From Gemmatimonadetes bacterium 2013_60CM_65_52 (lineage in GTDB: Bacteria; Gemmatimonadota; Gemmatimonadetes; Gemmatimonadales; Gemmatimonadaceae), in the NCBI GenBank assembly GCA_002215645.1, contig NGFI01000014.1:310001-374000 (forward strand): 64,000 nucleotides of DNA, given 5' to 3'. Each line of letters begins with the position of its first letter. Position 1 is the first letter of the stretch. Position numbers and translations under genes: made by a program. Positions 42,042-51,281 of the stretch are shown here, one piece after another. The notes under the pieces were generated by a model, which ran no database searches, had not been told where the DNA came from, and saw only the letters and a list, made by a program, of their open reading frames with translations.

Positions 42042-45000
42042 ATGACGCGTCGCCATCGCGGCCTCGGCATTGGCAGTCTGCTGTTCCTCTGTATTCCGGC
42101 GGCGCCCGCGGCGGCGCAGTCGGCCATGACGATCACCGGCCACGTGTCCGCGGCCTCGACGCCGCTGAAGGGCGCCAACGTGCGCATCGAGTCACTCGAC
42201 CTCGGCGCCGTCACCAACACCGAGGGCCGCTACAGCTTCATCGTCCCGAGCACGCGCGTGCGCGGGCAGACCGTGAAGCTCAGCGTCGAGTATCCGCGTT
42301 ACAAGACGCAGACGGTGGACATCGATCTCACCGGCGGATCGATCGTGCGCGACTTCGAGCTCACCGACGTGTCGCCCTCGAAGACCCCGTCCGTGGTGCC
42401 CAGCGAAAAACCCTCGCCCGGCCCACCTCCGACCACGACGGCACCGACGCCGAGGCAAACGCAAGTCGAGCCGACGATGCCGGCGACGTCGCGCGTGTCG
42501 AGCGTCCGTCGCGTTGCGCGAGCCACGATTCCCGTGCAGGTCGTGGATAGCTCCGCCTTCATGGACGTCGCGGGACCCACCGATCTCGCGGGCGCGCTCC
42601 AGGGACGACTCTCCGGCGCGGACATCCAGTCCTCCTCTGCGCCGGGAGGGACGTCCAGCATCGTCGTACGCGGTCCGCGGTCCATCGTGGGTGTCACGCA
42701 ACCGCTCGTCGTGCTCGACGGCATCGTCATCGACAACAGCAATCTCACGTCCACTCAGCAGAGCGCCGGTCTTGGTGGCTTCGATTACGGCACGCTGCTC
42801 GCCGACATCAATCCCGAAGATGTCGCGTCGGTGCAGTTGCTGACGGGTCCCGCCGCGGCACTTCGATATGGCGGACGCGCGGCGAACGGGGCGCTCGTCG
42901 TTACGACGCGTAGCGCGCGTGGCCTCAACGGCTTCGAGGCGGCAGCGAGTCAGCAGATCACCATCTCGTCGGCGCTCCGCCTGCCCGCATACCAGGACTT
43001 CTTCGGGCAGGGGCGGGACGGCAAGTTTGCCTTCTTCGACGGAAAGGGCGGCGGCATCAACGATGGAACCGACGATAGCTGGGGACCGGCGCTCGACGGA
43101 ACGCCCGTGCTTCAGGCCAGCCATCTCGAAGCGGGCCGCCCGGAGGTTCGCGGATTCTTTGCGCACCCGGGCAGCGTGGACAGCTACTATCGGCGCGGCC
43201 GCACGGTGGCCACCAGCATCTCGCTTCTCGGTGGCAACGATTTCGGCCAGGTTCGCGGCGCGATCAGCAGTCGCAACACCAACGGCGTCGTCCCATCCAC
43301 GTCGGTGACGTATCGCTCTGCCGTCGCCACGGCGAGTGCGCAGCCCAATGCGCGAGTCAATCTCAGCGGCACGGCACAATACTTCAGCGATGCCAGCCAG
43401 GATCGGCCGGGCTCGGGATTCGACGAGAGCAACGCGGTCGCCGGCTTCTCGCACATGCCGCGATCCGTGGACGTGGCGGCGTACCAGACCTTTCTGCGGG
43501 ACGTCACGGGCAAGCAATTGAGCTGGAACTACAACGGGCGAAACAACCCGTGGTTCTCGGCGCTCGAGAACAAGAACCACGACGATCGCACGCGGTACGT
43601 CGCGGGCGGCACCGCGACGTTTGCTCTCTCGGACTGGTTGACGGGCACGGCGCGTGGTGGACTGGATCATTCATCGGATGCCCGGAGCTTCTCCGTCGCG
43701 TCCGGATGGATGGGCGGTTTCCCGTATTACGCTGGCCGCGGGGACTTTTCCACCGGGGGGTTCCAGAACGACGACATCACGCGATCGGCGTCCAATGCGG
43801 AAGTTCTGTTTCGCGCGGCGCCGCCCTCGGGAAGCACGATTGCCGTGGCGTTGAGTGCGGGCGCCGGCCTGCGCAGCAACGACCTCCAGATGATCGTTCG
43901 GGGCGCCGATCGTCTCGTCGACACCACGACGCCTGCTCCGGTGTCGTGGAGCGCGAACGGCAACGCGAACTATCTGTTCGGCGGATTCGAGGCGTCCGTG
44001 CGTGACGCGGCGGCGCTTACAGTGGGGGCTCGGCAGGAGGCCTCGTCGGTGGCGGGAAGCGCAAGCAACTCCCAGTTGTATCCGGCCGTCGTGGCGACGC
44101 TCGATCTCGCGCGCCTCGATACGGGAAGCCATGGACCCGTCGAGTCCTTCGTGGTGCACGCGGGCTGGTCGCGTACCGGAAATGATGCGACGCCGGCCGT
44201 GCTCCAGCGGCTTGGCTTCAGCGCGGTCATCCCGGCGACCAGCGTGTCCGCGGTGGCGACGCCCGAGCTCACCACCGGATGGCAGGCCGGCGCGACGATG
44301 CGGATGATGAGCCGGCGCCTCAGCCTCGATCTCACCGCGTACGGCGATCGCAGCGAGAACCTGGTCATCCCGAACGGCACGACGTTCCTGCGCACCGCGT
44401 CGATGACCAATTCCGGCGTCGAGGCAGGTGCCTCCATCGTGCCGTACCGCGCCCCCGATGGATCGGAGTGGGCGTTCGGCGCCACGTTCGCGAAGAACAC
44501 GAACATGGTGGAATCCCTGGCGGCTGGTGTGACGCGGCTGGCGCTCGCTCCCGCGTTCGGCGGCGTGTCCGTCGAAGCCCGGACCGGAAGCTCGCTCGGA
44601 GTGCTCGTGGGGACCGGTTATCTGCGAGACCCGAGTGGCGTGTTGCAGTTGCGGAACGGGCGTCCACTCCCGGACAGCATTACGGGGCCGCGCGTCCTCG
44701 GCGAGAGCATGCCGTCGTGGATTGGCGGCCTGTCCAGCAGCTTCCGGTCGCACGGTATCGAGCTGAGTGCGCTCCTCGACACGCACCATGGCGGCAAGGT
44801 CTTCAGTGCGAGCAATCGCGCCGGTGCGGTCACGGGAGTGCTCGCCGAAACCGCCGTTCGCCCCGACAGCGGTCTGTTGATCTCCGGAATCGACGTCGCC
44901 ACCGGGGCGCTAAACACCGTGCACGTATCGACCGAGAATTACTATCGCGCGCTGGGCGCCATTGCGGAGCGGTGGATCTACGACGCCAGCTTCGTGAAGC

Positions 45001-45224
45001 TGCGCGAGGTGCGGGCGAGTTATCTGCTTCCGCTCGACTTCATTTCGGCGTTGCGCGCGCAGAGCGGTCGTATCTCTCTCATCGGTCGGAACCTGGCACT
45101 GTGGACGAACGCGCCGAACATCGATCCCGAGACCGTGCTCTCCACGTCCAATTTTCGTGGAGCGGAGATGGGACAGTTGCCAAGCGTGAAGTCGCTCGGC
45201 GTGCAGGTCACGCTGGTTCCGTAA
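42042..45224 (+). CDS. SusC/RagA-like TonB-dependent outer-membrane receptor
   Basis: The 1060-residue protein has a signal peptide ending AAAQS, a carboxypeptidase-regulatory-like domain (MTITGHVSAASTPLKGANVR, residues 29-115), a Pro/Thr-rich linker, a plug domain (DLAGALQGRLSGADIQSSSA, VVLDGIVIDNSN, DVASVQLLTGPAAALRYG around 175-290) and a roughly 750-residue beta-barrel. The plug motifs are those of SusC-like transporters that import oligosaccharides or peptides. No SusD-like gene is beside it. No TonB-box could be assigned. Confidence 0.87.
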   Translation: MTRRHRGLGIGSLLFLCIPAAPAAAQSAMTITGHVSAASTPLKGANVRIESLDLGAVTNTEGRYSFIVPSTRVRGQTVKLSVEYPRYKTQTVDIDLTGGSIVRDFELTDVSPSKTPSVVPSEKPSPGPPPTTTAPTPRQTQVEPTMPATSRVSSVRRVARATIPVQVVDSSAFMDVAGPTDLAGALQGRLSGADIQSSSAPGGTSSIVVRGPRSIVGVTQPLVVLDGIVIDNSNLTSTQQSAGLGGFDYGTLLADINPEDVASVQLLTGPAAALRYGGRAANGALVVTTRSARGLNGFEAAASQQITISSALRLPAYQDFFGQGRDGKFAFFDGKGGGINDGTDDSWGPALDGTPVLQASHLEAGRPEVRGFFAHPGSVDSYYRRGRTVATSISLLGGNDFGQVRGAISSRNTNGVVPSTSVTYRSAVATASAQPNARVNLSGTAQYFSDASQDRPGSGFDESNAVAGFSHMPRSVDVAAYQTFLRDVTGKQLSWNYNGRNNPWFSALENKNHDDRTRYVAGGTATFALSDWLTGTARGGLDHSSDARSFSVASGWMGGFPYYAGRGDFSTGGFQNDDITRSASNAEVLFRAAPPSGSTIAVALSAGAGLRSNDLQMIVRGADRLVDTTTPAPVSWSANGNANYLFGGFEASVRDAAALTVGARQEASSVAGSASNSQLYPAVVATLDLARLDTGSHGPVESFVVHAGWSRTGNDATPAVLQRLGFSAVIPATSVSAVATPELTTGWQAGATMRMMSRRLSLDLTAYGDRSENLVIPNGTTFLRTASMTNSGVEAGASIVPYRAPDGSEWAFGATFAKNTNMVESLAAGVTRLALAPAFGGVSVEARTGSSLGVLVGTGYLRDPSGVLQLRNGRPLPDSITGPRVLGESMPSWIGGLSSSFRSHGIELSALLDTHHGGKVFSASNRAGAVTGVLAETAVRPDSGLLISGIDVATGALNTVHVSTENYYRALGAIAERWIYDASFVKLREVRASYLLPLDFISALRAQSGRISLIGRNLALWTNAPNIDPETVLSTSNFRGAEMGQLPSVKSLGVQVTLVP

Positions 45225-45339
45225 CGCTCCTCGGCAGTCGCGCCGTACGGCGCTCCTGCGGACTCCGGACGACACATGTGCAGTACGCTTGCGACACTGT
45301 CGGGGACCACGATGTGTTCGTATGTTTATGGCGCGCTCA

Positions 45340-45364
45340 TAACACGTTGATCTACAAAGTGTTA
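45340..45364. promoter_or_regulatory. Inverted repeat upstream of the epimerase gene
   Basis: TAACAC and GTGTTA are perfect 6-bp inverted halves separated by 13 nt, 38-62 nt upstream of the epimerase start, in an A/T-rich patch of the 177-nt promoter region. It may be an operator. Confidence 0.3.
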
Positions 45365-45401
45365 CACGCGAGCCCTTCCAGCCGAGTCTGGGGAATGGAA
45401 G

Positions 45402-46517
45402 ATGCCCCGGACCTTCATGCTTGAAACTCCTCTCATGCCTGATTCGATGGTGTCTTCAGGGTCCCGCACGCGTTACGATGTCGTCCGCGACGAGCTGATC
45501 GGCTCGCCGCGGACCTGGCTCGTCACGGGTGCCGCGGGCTTCATCGGTTCCAACCTCGTGCAGGAGCTGCTGCAGCTTCGCCAGCATGTCGTGGGGTTGG
45601 ACAACTTCGCCACCGGACATCGCGCGAACCTCGACGAGGCCGTCGCGATGTCGGCCGGTGCGCCGGGAACGTTCCGTTTCGTCGAGGGCGACATCCGCGA
45701 CCTGAATGCGGTGCGCGAGGCGACGACTGGCGCCGACTATGTGCTGCATCAGGCGGCGCTCGCCTCGGTGCCCAGGTCCATCGCGGATCCGGTGTCGAGC
45801 AGTCAGGTGAACGTCGAGGGGTTTCTCAACGTGCTCGTGGCGTCGCGCGACGCCTCGGCGCGGCGCGTGGTCTATGCGTCGTCGAGCTCCGTCTACGGAG
45901 ATGCCACGACCATCCCGCAGGTCGAGCATGTCACCGGCAGGGTGCTGTCGCCCTACGCGGCAACGAAGGCGACGAACGAGATGTATGCGTCCGTCTTTCA
46001 GCGCACGTACGGGGTGCAGACCATCGGGCTGCGCTACTTCAACGTGTTCGGACGCCGCCAGGATCCGAACGGGGCGTATGCGGCGGTCATTCCGCGGTGG
46101 ATTGCGAAGCTGCTCGCCAACGAGCGCTGCGAGATCTTCGGCGATGGTGAGACCAGCCGCGATTTCTGCTACGTGGCGAACGCGGTACAGGCGAACATCC
46201 TCGCCGCCATGACGCCCGATGCGGAAGCGACCGATCAGGCGTACAATGTGGCCTGCGGTGAAGAGACGTCGCTCAACGAGTTGTTTCGCACGATCCGGGA
46301 TGGCCTCGTGGCGTATCAGCCGTCGGTGGCCAGCGCGGAGCCGCAGTATGCGACGGCGCGGCAGGGCGACATCAGGCGCTCGCTGGCCGACATCGGGAAG
46401 GCGCGCCGCCTGCTTGGATACGAGCCGACGCACCGCGCAGCGGCTGGTTTGCAGGAAGCGCTCAAGTGGTATGCAGGGCAGTTGCTATCCGTGGATGAAG
46501 CTGCTGTCGGTCGTTGA
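45402..46517 (+). CDS. UDP-N-acetylhexosamine 4-epimerase, WbpP/TviC-like (extended SDR)
   Basis: The 371-residue protein has the extended-SDR Rossmann motif TGAAGFIGSN (residues 47-56), VYASSSSVYGD and the catalytic YAATK. LHQAALASVPRSIADP, RYFNVFGRRQDPNGAYAAV and GDGETSRDFCYVANAVQAN are the blocks typical of WbpP-type epimerases that convert UDP-GlcNAc to UDP-GalNAc. Start ATG 45402 has GGGGA 8 nt upstream. With the WbpA-like dehydrogenase at 3377 it could make UDP-GalNAcA. It stands apart from the main EPS operons, between the receptor and regulatory genes. Confidence 0.87.
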   Translation: MPRTFMLETPLMPDSMVSSGSRTRYDVVRDELIGSPRTWLVTGAAGFIGSNLVQELLQLRQHVVGLDNFATGHRANLDEAVAMSAGAPGTFRFVEGDIRDLNAVREATTGADYVLHQAALASVPRSIADPVSSSQVNVEGFLNVLVASRDASARRVVYASSSSVYGDATTIPQVEHVTGRVLSPYAATKATNEMYASVFQRTYGVQTIGLRYFNVFGRRQDPNGAYAAVIPRWIAKLLANERCEIFGDGETSRDFCYVANAVQANILAAMTPDAEATDQAYNVACGEETSLNELFRTIRDGLVAYQPSVASAEPQYATARQGDIRRSLADIGKARRLLGYEPTHRAAAGLQEALKWYAGQLLSVDEAAVGR

Positions 46518-46564
46518 TCTCCGCCGCTGGTCCATCTGTCACTCTCGCCCAAACGCGCACCACA

Positions 46565-47503
46565 ATGGTTGAGCTTTCGAAGCGTCCGATGCTCGTTCTG
46601 ATCGCCAGCCATGGAGAGTGGGTTGGCCGTTCCGTCGAGAGCGTGCTCGAGCTGAATGGCTTCACCGTGCTCCGGGTAGCCGGCGGCCGGCGAGCGCTCG
46701 ATCTGGCAAGGCGGGTCAATCCCGACGCGCTCCTCCTCGATGACACCCTCACCGAGATGGGAGGCGTGGAGGTGTGTCGCGCCCTGCGCGACGACCCCCT
46801 GTTCGATCACTCGATTCCAATCTTCGTCACCTCGCCGGCGCCAGCGTCCAACCGGCTGCGGCTCACCGCCTACGAGGCGGGCGCATGGGACTTCTGCTCC
46901 CAGCCGCTCGACGTCGAGACGCTGCTGCTCAAGCTGAACACGTACGTGCGGGCGCGCCGCCGCCTCGAGGACGTGCAGGCATCGTCGCTGATCGATCCGC
47001 TCACGGGGCTATACAGCGCCTACGGTCTCCAACAGTGGGCGGAGCAGCTCGGCGCACGTGCCAGCCGAAAGCATGAGCCTTTTGCCTGCGTGGCGGTGAC
47101 CTCCACGGTGACCGACGGGGCGCCCACCGGAAAGCCCGCCAGCACCGAGCTGACGTACATGGCGGACATCTGCCGCGCGCAAAGCCGGAAGTCGGACATC
47201 GTCGGGTACGTGGGCGAGAGCCGCTTCGCTATTCTCGCTCCCGACACTGACGAGACAGGAGCGCGCCAGTTCGTCGGCCGCCTCACGCGCGCCGTCACGC
47301 GCACATCCTCCGCTATCGATCTCGATCAGCCCTACGCCGGCCTGCACGCCGGCTTTTACGCGGTGCCGGACTTCAGCGCCGCCGGCGTGGATGCCCACGA
47401 GGTGGTGCGGCGCGCCAAAGCGGCCCTCCAGCACGCTCAGAAGCAGATGGAAGGAAAGCGCATCAGTGGCGCCTTCAGCTTCTCGGAGCTGCCGATCAGC
47501 TAG
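46565..47503 (+). CDS. Response regulator with degenerate GGDEF domain
   Basis: From ATG 46565 the product has 312 residues. The receiver domain has NPDALLLDDTL, with the phosphoacceptor Asp, and a lysine-site position occupied differently (FCSQPLD, where K is expected), so phosphorylation chemistry may be altered. The second domain begins DPLTGLYSAYGLQQWAEQL, a diguanylate-cyclase-like opening, but the catalytic GGDEF is replaced by VGESRF. It therefore should not make c-di-GMP; a binding or signalling role is inferred. A strong terminator follows. It is near the sigma-54 activator and kinase genes. Confidence 0.75.
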   Translation: MVELSKRPMLVLIASHGEWVGRSVESVLELNGFTVLRVAGGRRALDLARRVNPDALLLDDTLTEMGGVEVCRALRDDPLFDHSIPIFVTSPAPASNRLRLTAYEAGAWDFCSQPLDVETLLLKLNTYVRARRRLEDVQASSLIDPLTGLYSAYGLQQWAEQLGARASRKHEPFACVAVTSTVTDGAPTGKPASTELTYMADICRAQSRKSDIVGYVGESRFAILAPDTDETGARQFVGRLTRAVTRTSSAIDLDQPYAGLHAGFYAVPDFSAAGVDAHEVVRRAKAALQHAQKQMEGKRISGAFSFSELPIS

Positions 47504-47532
47504 AACAGTGAGTTGTTGCGGCCACGCAACAC

Positions 47533-47589
47533 AGTCGTCCATTGGACGACACGAAAAACCGCGATCCATGGCGTGATCGCGGTTTTTTT
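47533..47589. terminator. Rho-independent terminator with a second upstream hairpin
   Basis: The stem CCGCGATC / GATCGCGG (47559-47566 and 47575-47582) is flanked by A5 and T7, so it terminates in both directions. A second hairpin GTCGTCC-ATT-GGACGAC lies just upstream at 47534-47550. It ends the transcript of the receiver/GGDEF-like gene. Confidence 0.9.
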
Positions 47590-47741
47590 ACTGTCAAGCT
47601 CCTCCCGGAGAAAGATTCGCTTGACTTTCCGGCAGGGGAAGCGAAGGTTTGTGCCGCGCGTCACCCACTATTGTTGTTGGGAACAAGCAACAGTCGTGAC
47701 GCTCCCTCCCTCCTCCCGATCTCCCCGACGCCGGGCGCAAG

Positions 47742-49316
47742 ATGGCCACCACTGACAGCAGCATTTCACCCGCTGCCCCGTACACCGACCGCGTATCTCC
47801 GCTGACCGAGTCGGCCATCTCCATGCGGCCGCCTGTCGGCGAAAGTGTGGTGTCCGACTCGGCGATGGTGCCGATGGAAGCGCGCGCCTCCATCCGCGTG
47901 CTGGTCATCGACGACGACCGCATCCTCCGTGAAGGCTGCGCGAGCGTCCTCCAGGTGGAGGGCTACAACGTCGCCTCGAGCGGCCGAGGTGACGAAGCCG
48001 TCGAGTTGTTCCGCCGCTCGCGCTTCGACATCGTGCTCGTGGACCTCTACATGACGCCCGTGCCGGGCATCGAGATCCTCAAGGCCGTGCTGGAGGCGCA
48101 ACCGAGCACCATCGTCATCGTCATGACGGGGAACCCGAGCGTGGCGTCCAGTCTCGAGGCCATGCGTATCGGGGCTTGGGACTATCTGCCGAAGCCGTTT
48201 TCGGGAACGCACCTGCATCTGATGTTCGGGCGAGCCGCGCATGCGGTGCTGACGACGCGTGCGCGCAACGAATCCAGCGCACAGTCGCTCGTACAGAGCG
48301 GCAACAGCGACCAGATCACCCTGCTCGGCGTGTCTCCGGCCTTCCGCACGGCGGTGGAGCTGGCGCGCAAGGTCGCGGGAACCAACGCGTCCGTCATGCT
48401 CGTGGGTGAGAGCGGCACCGGAAAGGAGATGTTCGCGCAGTTCATTCACCGGCACAGCCGGCGCGCGAGCGAGACCCTCGTGCCCATCAACTGCGCCGCC
48501 ATGCCCGAGCACCTGCTCGAGTCGGAGCTGTTCGGCCACCGGAAGGGCGCGTTCACCGGAGCGGACCGGGACAAGACCGGCCTCCTCGAGGCCGCGCACC
48601 GCGGAACGTTCTTCCTCGACGAGCTCACCGAGATGGCCCTGCCGCTACAGGCCAAGCTGCTCCGGGTGGTGCAGGACGGCGTGGTGCGCCGAGTGGGGAG
48701 CGAGCAGCAGGATGCGCAGGTGGACATCCGGTTCATCTCCGCCACCAACCGCGATCCCCGCGCCGCCATTCAGAGCAAGCATCTGCGCGAGGATCTGTTC
48801 TATCGGCTGAACGTGGTCTCCATCGCCCTGCCACCTCTGCGGGCGCGCGTGGAGGACATCCCCATCCTGGCCAACCATTTCCTCGGCCACTTCTGGAAGC
48901 GCCACCACACCCCGCGGGACGTTGCGCCCACCTTCAGCCCCGAGGCGCTGGAATTCCTCCAGGCGCGGGCGTGGCGGGGCAACGTGCGCGAGCTCCAGAA
49001 CGTCGTGGAGCATCTCGTGGTCCTCACGAGCCCTGGTGCGGTCATCGTGCCCGACGAGATTCCGGTACAGAAGCAGGACGACAACTTTACCGATCCGACG
49101 GTGTCGCTCGGCGTGCCGATGCACGACGCTTATCATGTTGCCAAGGACCATGTGCTGGCGTCGTTCGAGAAGGAGTATGTGACCCGGCTGGTGCAGCGTG
49201 CGGCCGGCAACATGTCGCGGGCAGCACGGCTCGCGAGCGTGGACCGTACCACCCTGTATCGCCTCCTCGAGCGCCACGGGTTTCGGAAGGATTCGAACGA
49301 GCCACTCTCGCTCTAG
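47742..49316 (+). CDS. NtrC-class sigma-54-dependent response regulator (PrsR-like)
   Basis: The 524-residue protein has an unstructured 48-residue lead, a receiver (acidic pocket IDDD at 56-59, phosphoacceptor D101 in VLVDLYM, K151 in YLPKPF), an AAA+ domain with Walker A GESGTGKE at 222-229, the sigma-54-contact loop GAFTGA at 269-274 and Walker B FFLDE near 290-294, and a C-terminal Fis-type helix-turn-helix (NMSRAARLASVDRTTLYRLL). It should activate sigma-54 promoters when phosphorylated. In exosortase EPS systems PrsR has this domain order, and a candidate sigma-54 site lies at 4890. The start may be 47742 or a downstream ATG at 47823 or 47874. Confidence 0.9.
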   Translation: MATTDSSISPAAPYTDRVSPLTESAISMRPPVGESVVSDSAMVPMEARASIRVLVIDDDRILREGCASVLQVEGYNVASSGRGDEAVELFRRSRFDIVLVDLYMTPVPGIEILKAVLEAQPSTIVIVMTGNPSVASSLEAMRIGAWDYLPKPFSGTHLHLMFGRAAHAVLTTRARNESSAQSLVQSGNSDQITLLGVSPAFRTAVELARKVAGTNASVMLVGESGTGKEMFAQFIHRHSRRASETLVPINCAAMPEHLLESELFGHRKGAFTGADRDKTGLLEAAHRGTFFLDELTEMALPLQAKLLRVVQDGVVRRVGSEQQDAQVDIRFISATNRDPRAAIQSKHLREDLFYRLNVVSIALPPLRARVEDIPILANHFLGHFWKRHHTPRDVAPTFSPEALEFLQARAWRGNVRELQNVVEHLVVLTSPGAVIVPDEIPVQKQDDNFTDPTVSLGVPMHDAYHVAKDHVLASFEKEYVTRLVQRAAGNMSRAARLASVDRTTLYRLLERHGFRKDSNEPLSL

Positions 49317-49460
49317 CCCGGGGCGACGCAGCATCGTAGCGTAGCAGTGCCAGAAAGTCGTTGCGCCAGCCGGTCCTGTTTCCGGCCGGCGCAACGGTCA
49401 TCCCCCACCGAGTCACGAGACTCAGCGCGGTTGACTTCATCGCATGTCGCAGCCGACATC

Positions 49461-50504
49461 GTGAGTCCCTCGCTGCAGGATCTGCTTAGCCTCGCCGCGG
49501 ACCGCGCAGCGGGTGAGCTGTCCCGCGGCGACCCGGATTCCGCGGCAGAAATTCGAGAGCAGTTGAGCCGTCTGGGGCGGCTCGGCCTCGCCGCGTCCGA
49601 CGCCGAGTTCGACAGCAGCTACGATGCGGACCGTCTGGCGGTGCAGCACATCCCGATGCACCATGTCGCGGCGCTGCACAATGCGCTGCTGTCGATCGTG
49701 GCGCAGGAGGGGGCTGGAATCGGCGCCACCGACCTCGCCGTGCTCCTCACCGCCTTCGACCGGCTGACGCGACCGGCGCTCGGCGGAGCGGCGACGAACG
49801 ATTTCACGCGCCATCTCTCCGATCCCGGGTCCATCAACGCCATCGTCGAGATTGCGCACGACATGCGGTCGCCGCTGACGAGCATCCTCTTTCTGGTCGA
49901 GACCCTGCGGCGTGGCCGCAGCGGGCCCGTGACGGCCGTGCAGGAGCGTCAGCTCGGCCTCATCTACGGTGCGGCGCTCGGCCTGAATACGCTCGCCTGC
50001 GACGTCATCGATGCGGTCAAGGGCGGGCAGCGGCTCGTGGACGGGCGCCCCGTTCCCTTCTCCATTGCCGAAGTCATTCTCGGCGTCTGCGACACCGTGC
50101 GCCCCATCAGCGAGGAAAAGGGACTGCCCATCACACACGTGCTTCCCACGTCTGATGGTCGAGTGGGATATCCGGGCGCTCTTGGGCGGGTGCTGTTGAA
50201 TCTGATGACGAACGCGCTGAAGTACACCAACGAGGGGTCGGTGACGATCGGCGCGACCGAGATCAACGAGACGCGGCTCGCGTTCTGGGTGTCCGATACG
50301 GGACAGGGCATTCCCGATCACGTCATGAGCATTCTATTCGATGGCTTCCGGCCCAGCGCGTCGGGCGTTCGCTTCTCGAATGCCGGGTTGGGGCTGGCCA
50401 TCTGTCAGGACTTCCTTCGGTCGATGGGCACGTCGCTCGAGGTCGCATCGAAGGAAGAATCGGGCACGAAGTTCTCCTTCGAGCTCGAGCTGCGGCGCGC
50501 GTAG
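49461..50504 (+). CDS. Cytosolic sensor histidine kinase (PrsK-like partner)
   Basis: The product has about 347 residues from GTG 49461 (the frame is open to 49347, but the earlier part has no coding character). A helical N-terminal part is followed by the phosphoacceptor box EIAHDMRSPLTSILFLVETL, the N box NLMTNALKYT, the G1 box DTGQGIPDH and a G2-like SNAGLGLAICQDFL. No membrane segment is present. It lies about 145 nt after the sigma-54 activator, which makes it the likely cognate kinase. Signal unknown. Confidence 0.8.
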   Translation: MSPSLQDLLSLAADRAAGELSRGDPDSAAEIREQLSRLGRLGLAASDAEFDSSYDADRLAVQHIPMHHVAALHNALLSIVAQEGAGIGATDLAVLLTAFDRLTRPALGGAATNDFTRHLSDPGSINAIVEIAHDMRSPLTSILFLVETLRRGRSGPVTAVQERQLGLIYGAALGLNTLACDVIDAVKGGQRLVDGRPVPFSIAEVILGVCDTVRPISEEKGLPITHVLPTSDGRVGYPGALGRVLLNLMTNALKYTNEGSVTIGATEINETRLAFWVSDTGQGIPDHVMSILFDGFRPSASGVRFSNAGLGLAICQDFLRSMGTSLEVASKEESGTKFSFELELRRA

Positions 50505-50543
50505 CGCCGGCGTTCGTCACCCTCCCTCCTCCTTCCTCAGGAC

Positions 50544-51032
50544 ATGTCGAACTACCGTCAGATGGCGCCTGCCGCATATCTGGTTGCTGCCCTGCTGTTC
50601 TTCATTCCCTTCTTCGACGCGCTGGCGTCGGTCGCGCCCTGGCATCCACTCGCGGCACAGTGGCGGTTCGGCGCAATGGGCTTGATCAGCAATGCCTTCA
50701 TGATCCCCGCCGCTGGGGCGCTCATTGCCGTTGGGACGGCGCTCACGTATTCGCACTACAAGACCCAGCTCTGGTTCGGCATCGTCTGCTGGCTGATGAC
50801 GCTCGTCGTCGTTCTCGGCATGCTCAGCTTTTCGCTCGACGCCATCCAGACGCGCACGGCGATCCGGCCGGACATGTATCGGTCCTACGAGGTGGCGACG
50901 GTCACGGCGGAAGCCAAGCTGCTGCTCGGCGCGTTCGCGTTTGGCTTACTGGGTCGTGCCTGCAAGCTCGAGCGGTGGTACAGCCGCTGGTTCGAGGCGT
51001 GGCTGAAAAAGCGGACGACGCAACGGGCATAG
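50544..51032 (+). CDS. Four-helix membrane protein of unknown function
   Basis: The 162-residue protein has four clear transmembrane helices: about residues 10-30, 44-66, 78-100 and 122-140 (for example YLVAALLFFIPFFDALASVA and LWFGIVCWLMTLVVVLGMLS), with a basic cytosolic tail RWYSRWFEAWLKKRT. AGGAC lies just before ATG 50544. No family was recognised. It is between the kinase and the PEP-CTERM gene, all in one direction with short gaps, so it may belong to the same regulatory or EPS set. Confidence 0.65.
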   Translation: MSNYRQMAPAAYLVAALLFFIPFFDALASVAPWHPLAAQWRFGAMGLISNAFMIPAAGALIAVGTALTYSHYKTQLWFGIVCWLMTLVVVLGMLSFSLDAIQTRTAIRPDMYRSYEVATVTAEAKLLLGAFAFGLLGRACKLERWYSRWFEAWLKKRTTQRA

Positions 51033-51281
51033 CCGCGAGCGGGCGTGTGGCAACTGTGCTACAGGATTGTGGCGGTAGACCGAAGACGCGGCGATGAACG
51101 CGCCACAAATCATGCGCTGATGAAGTAAGGCAAGTCGTTGTGCAGCAGCGACTTTTGCACCTGCCTCTCAAGTACATTCTGGCGCTATGGTGGGAACGGA
51201 TTGTGCCTCGCACGGGTGCGTTGCACGCCGTGCCGGATCGCTTGCGAAAGCGGCCGGCTACACCATTTCGCACGAACTCAC

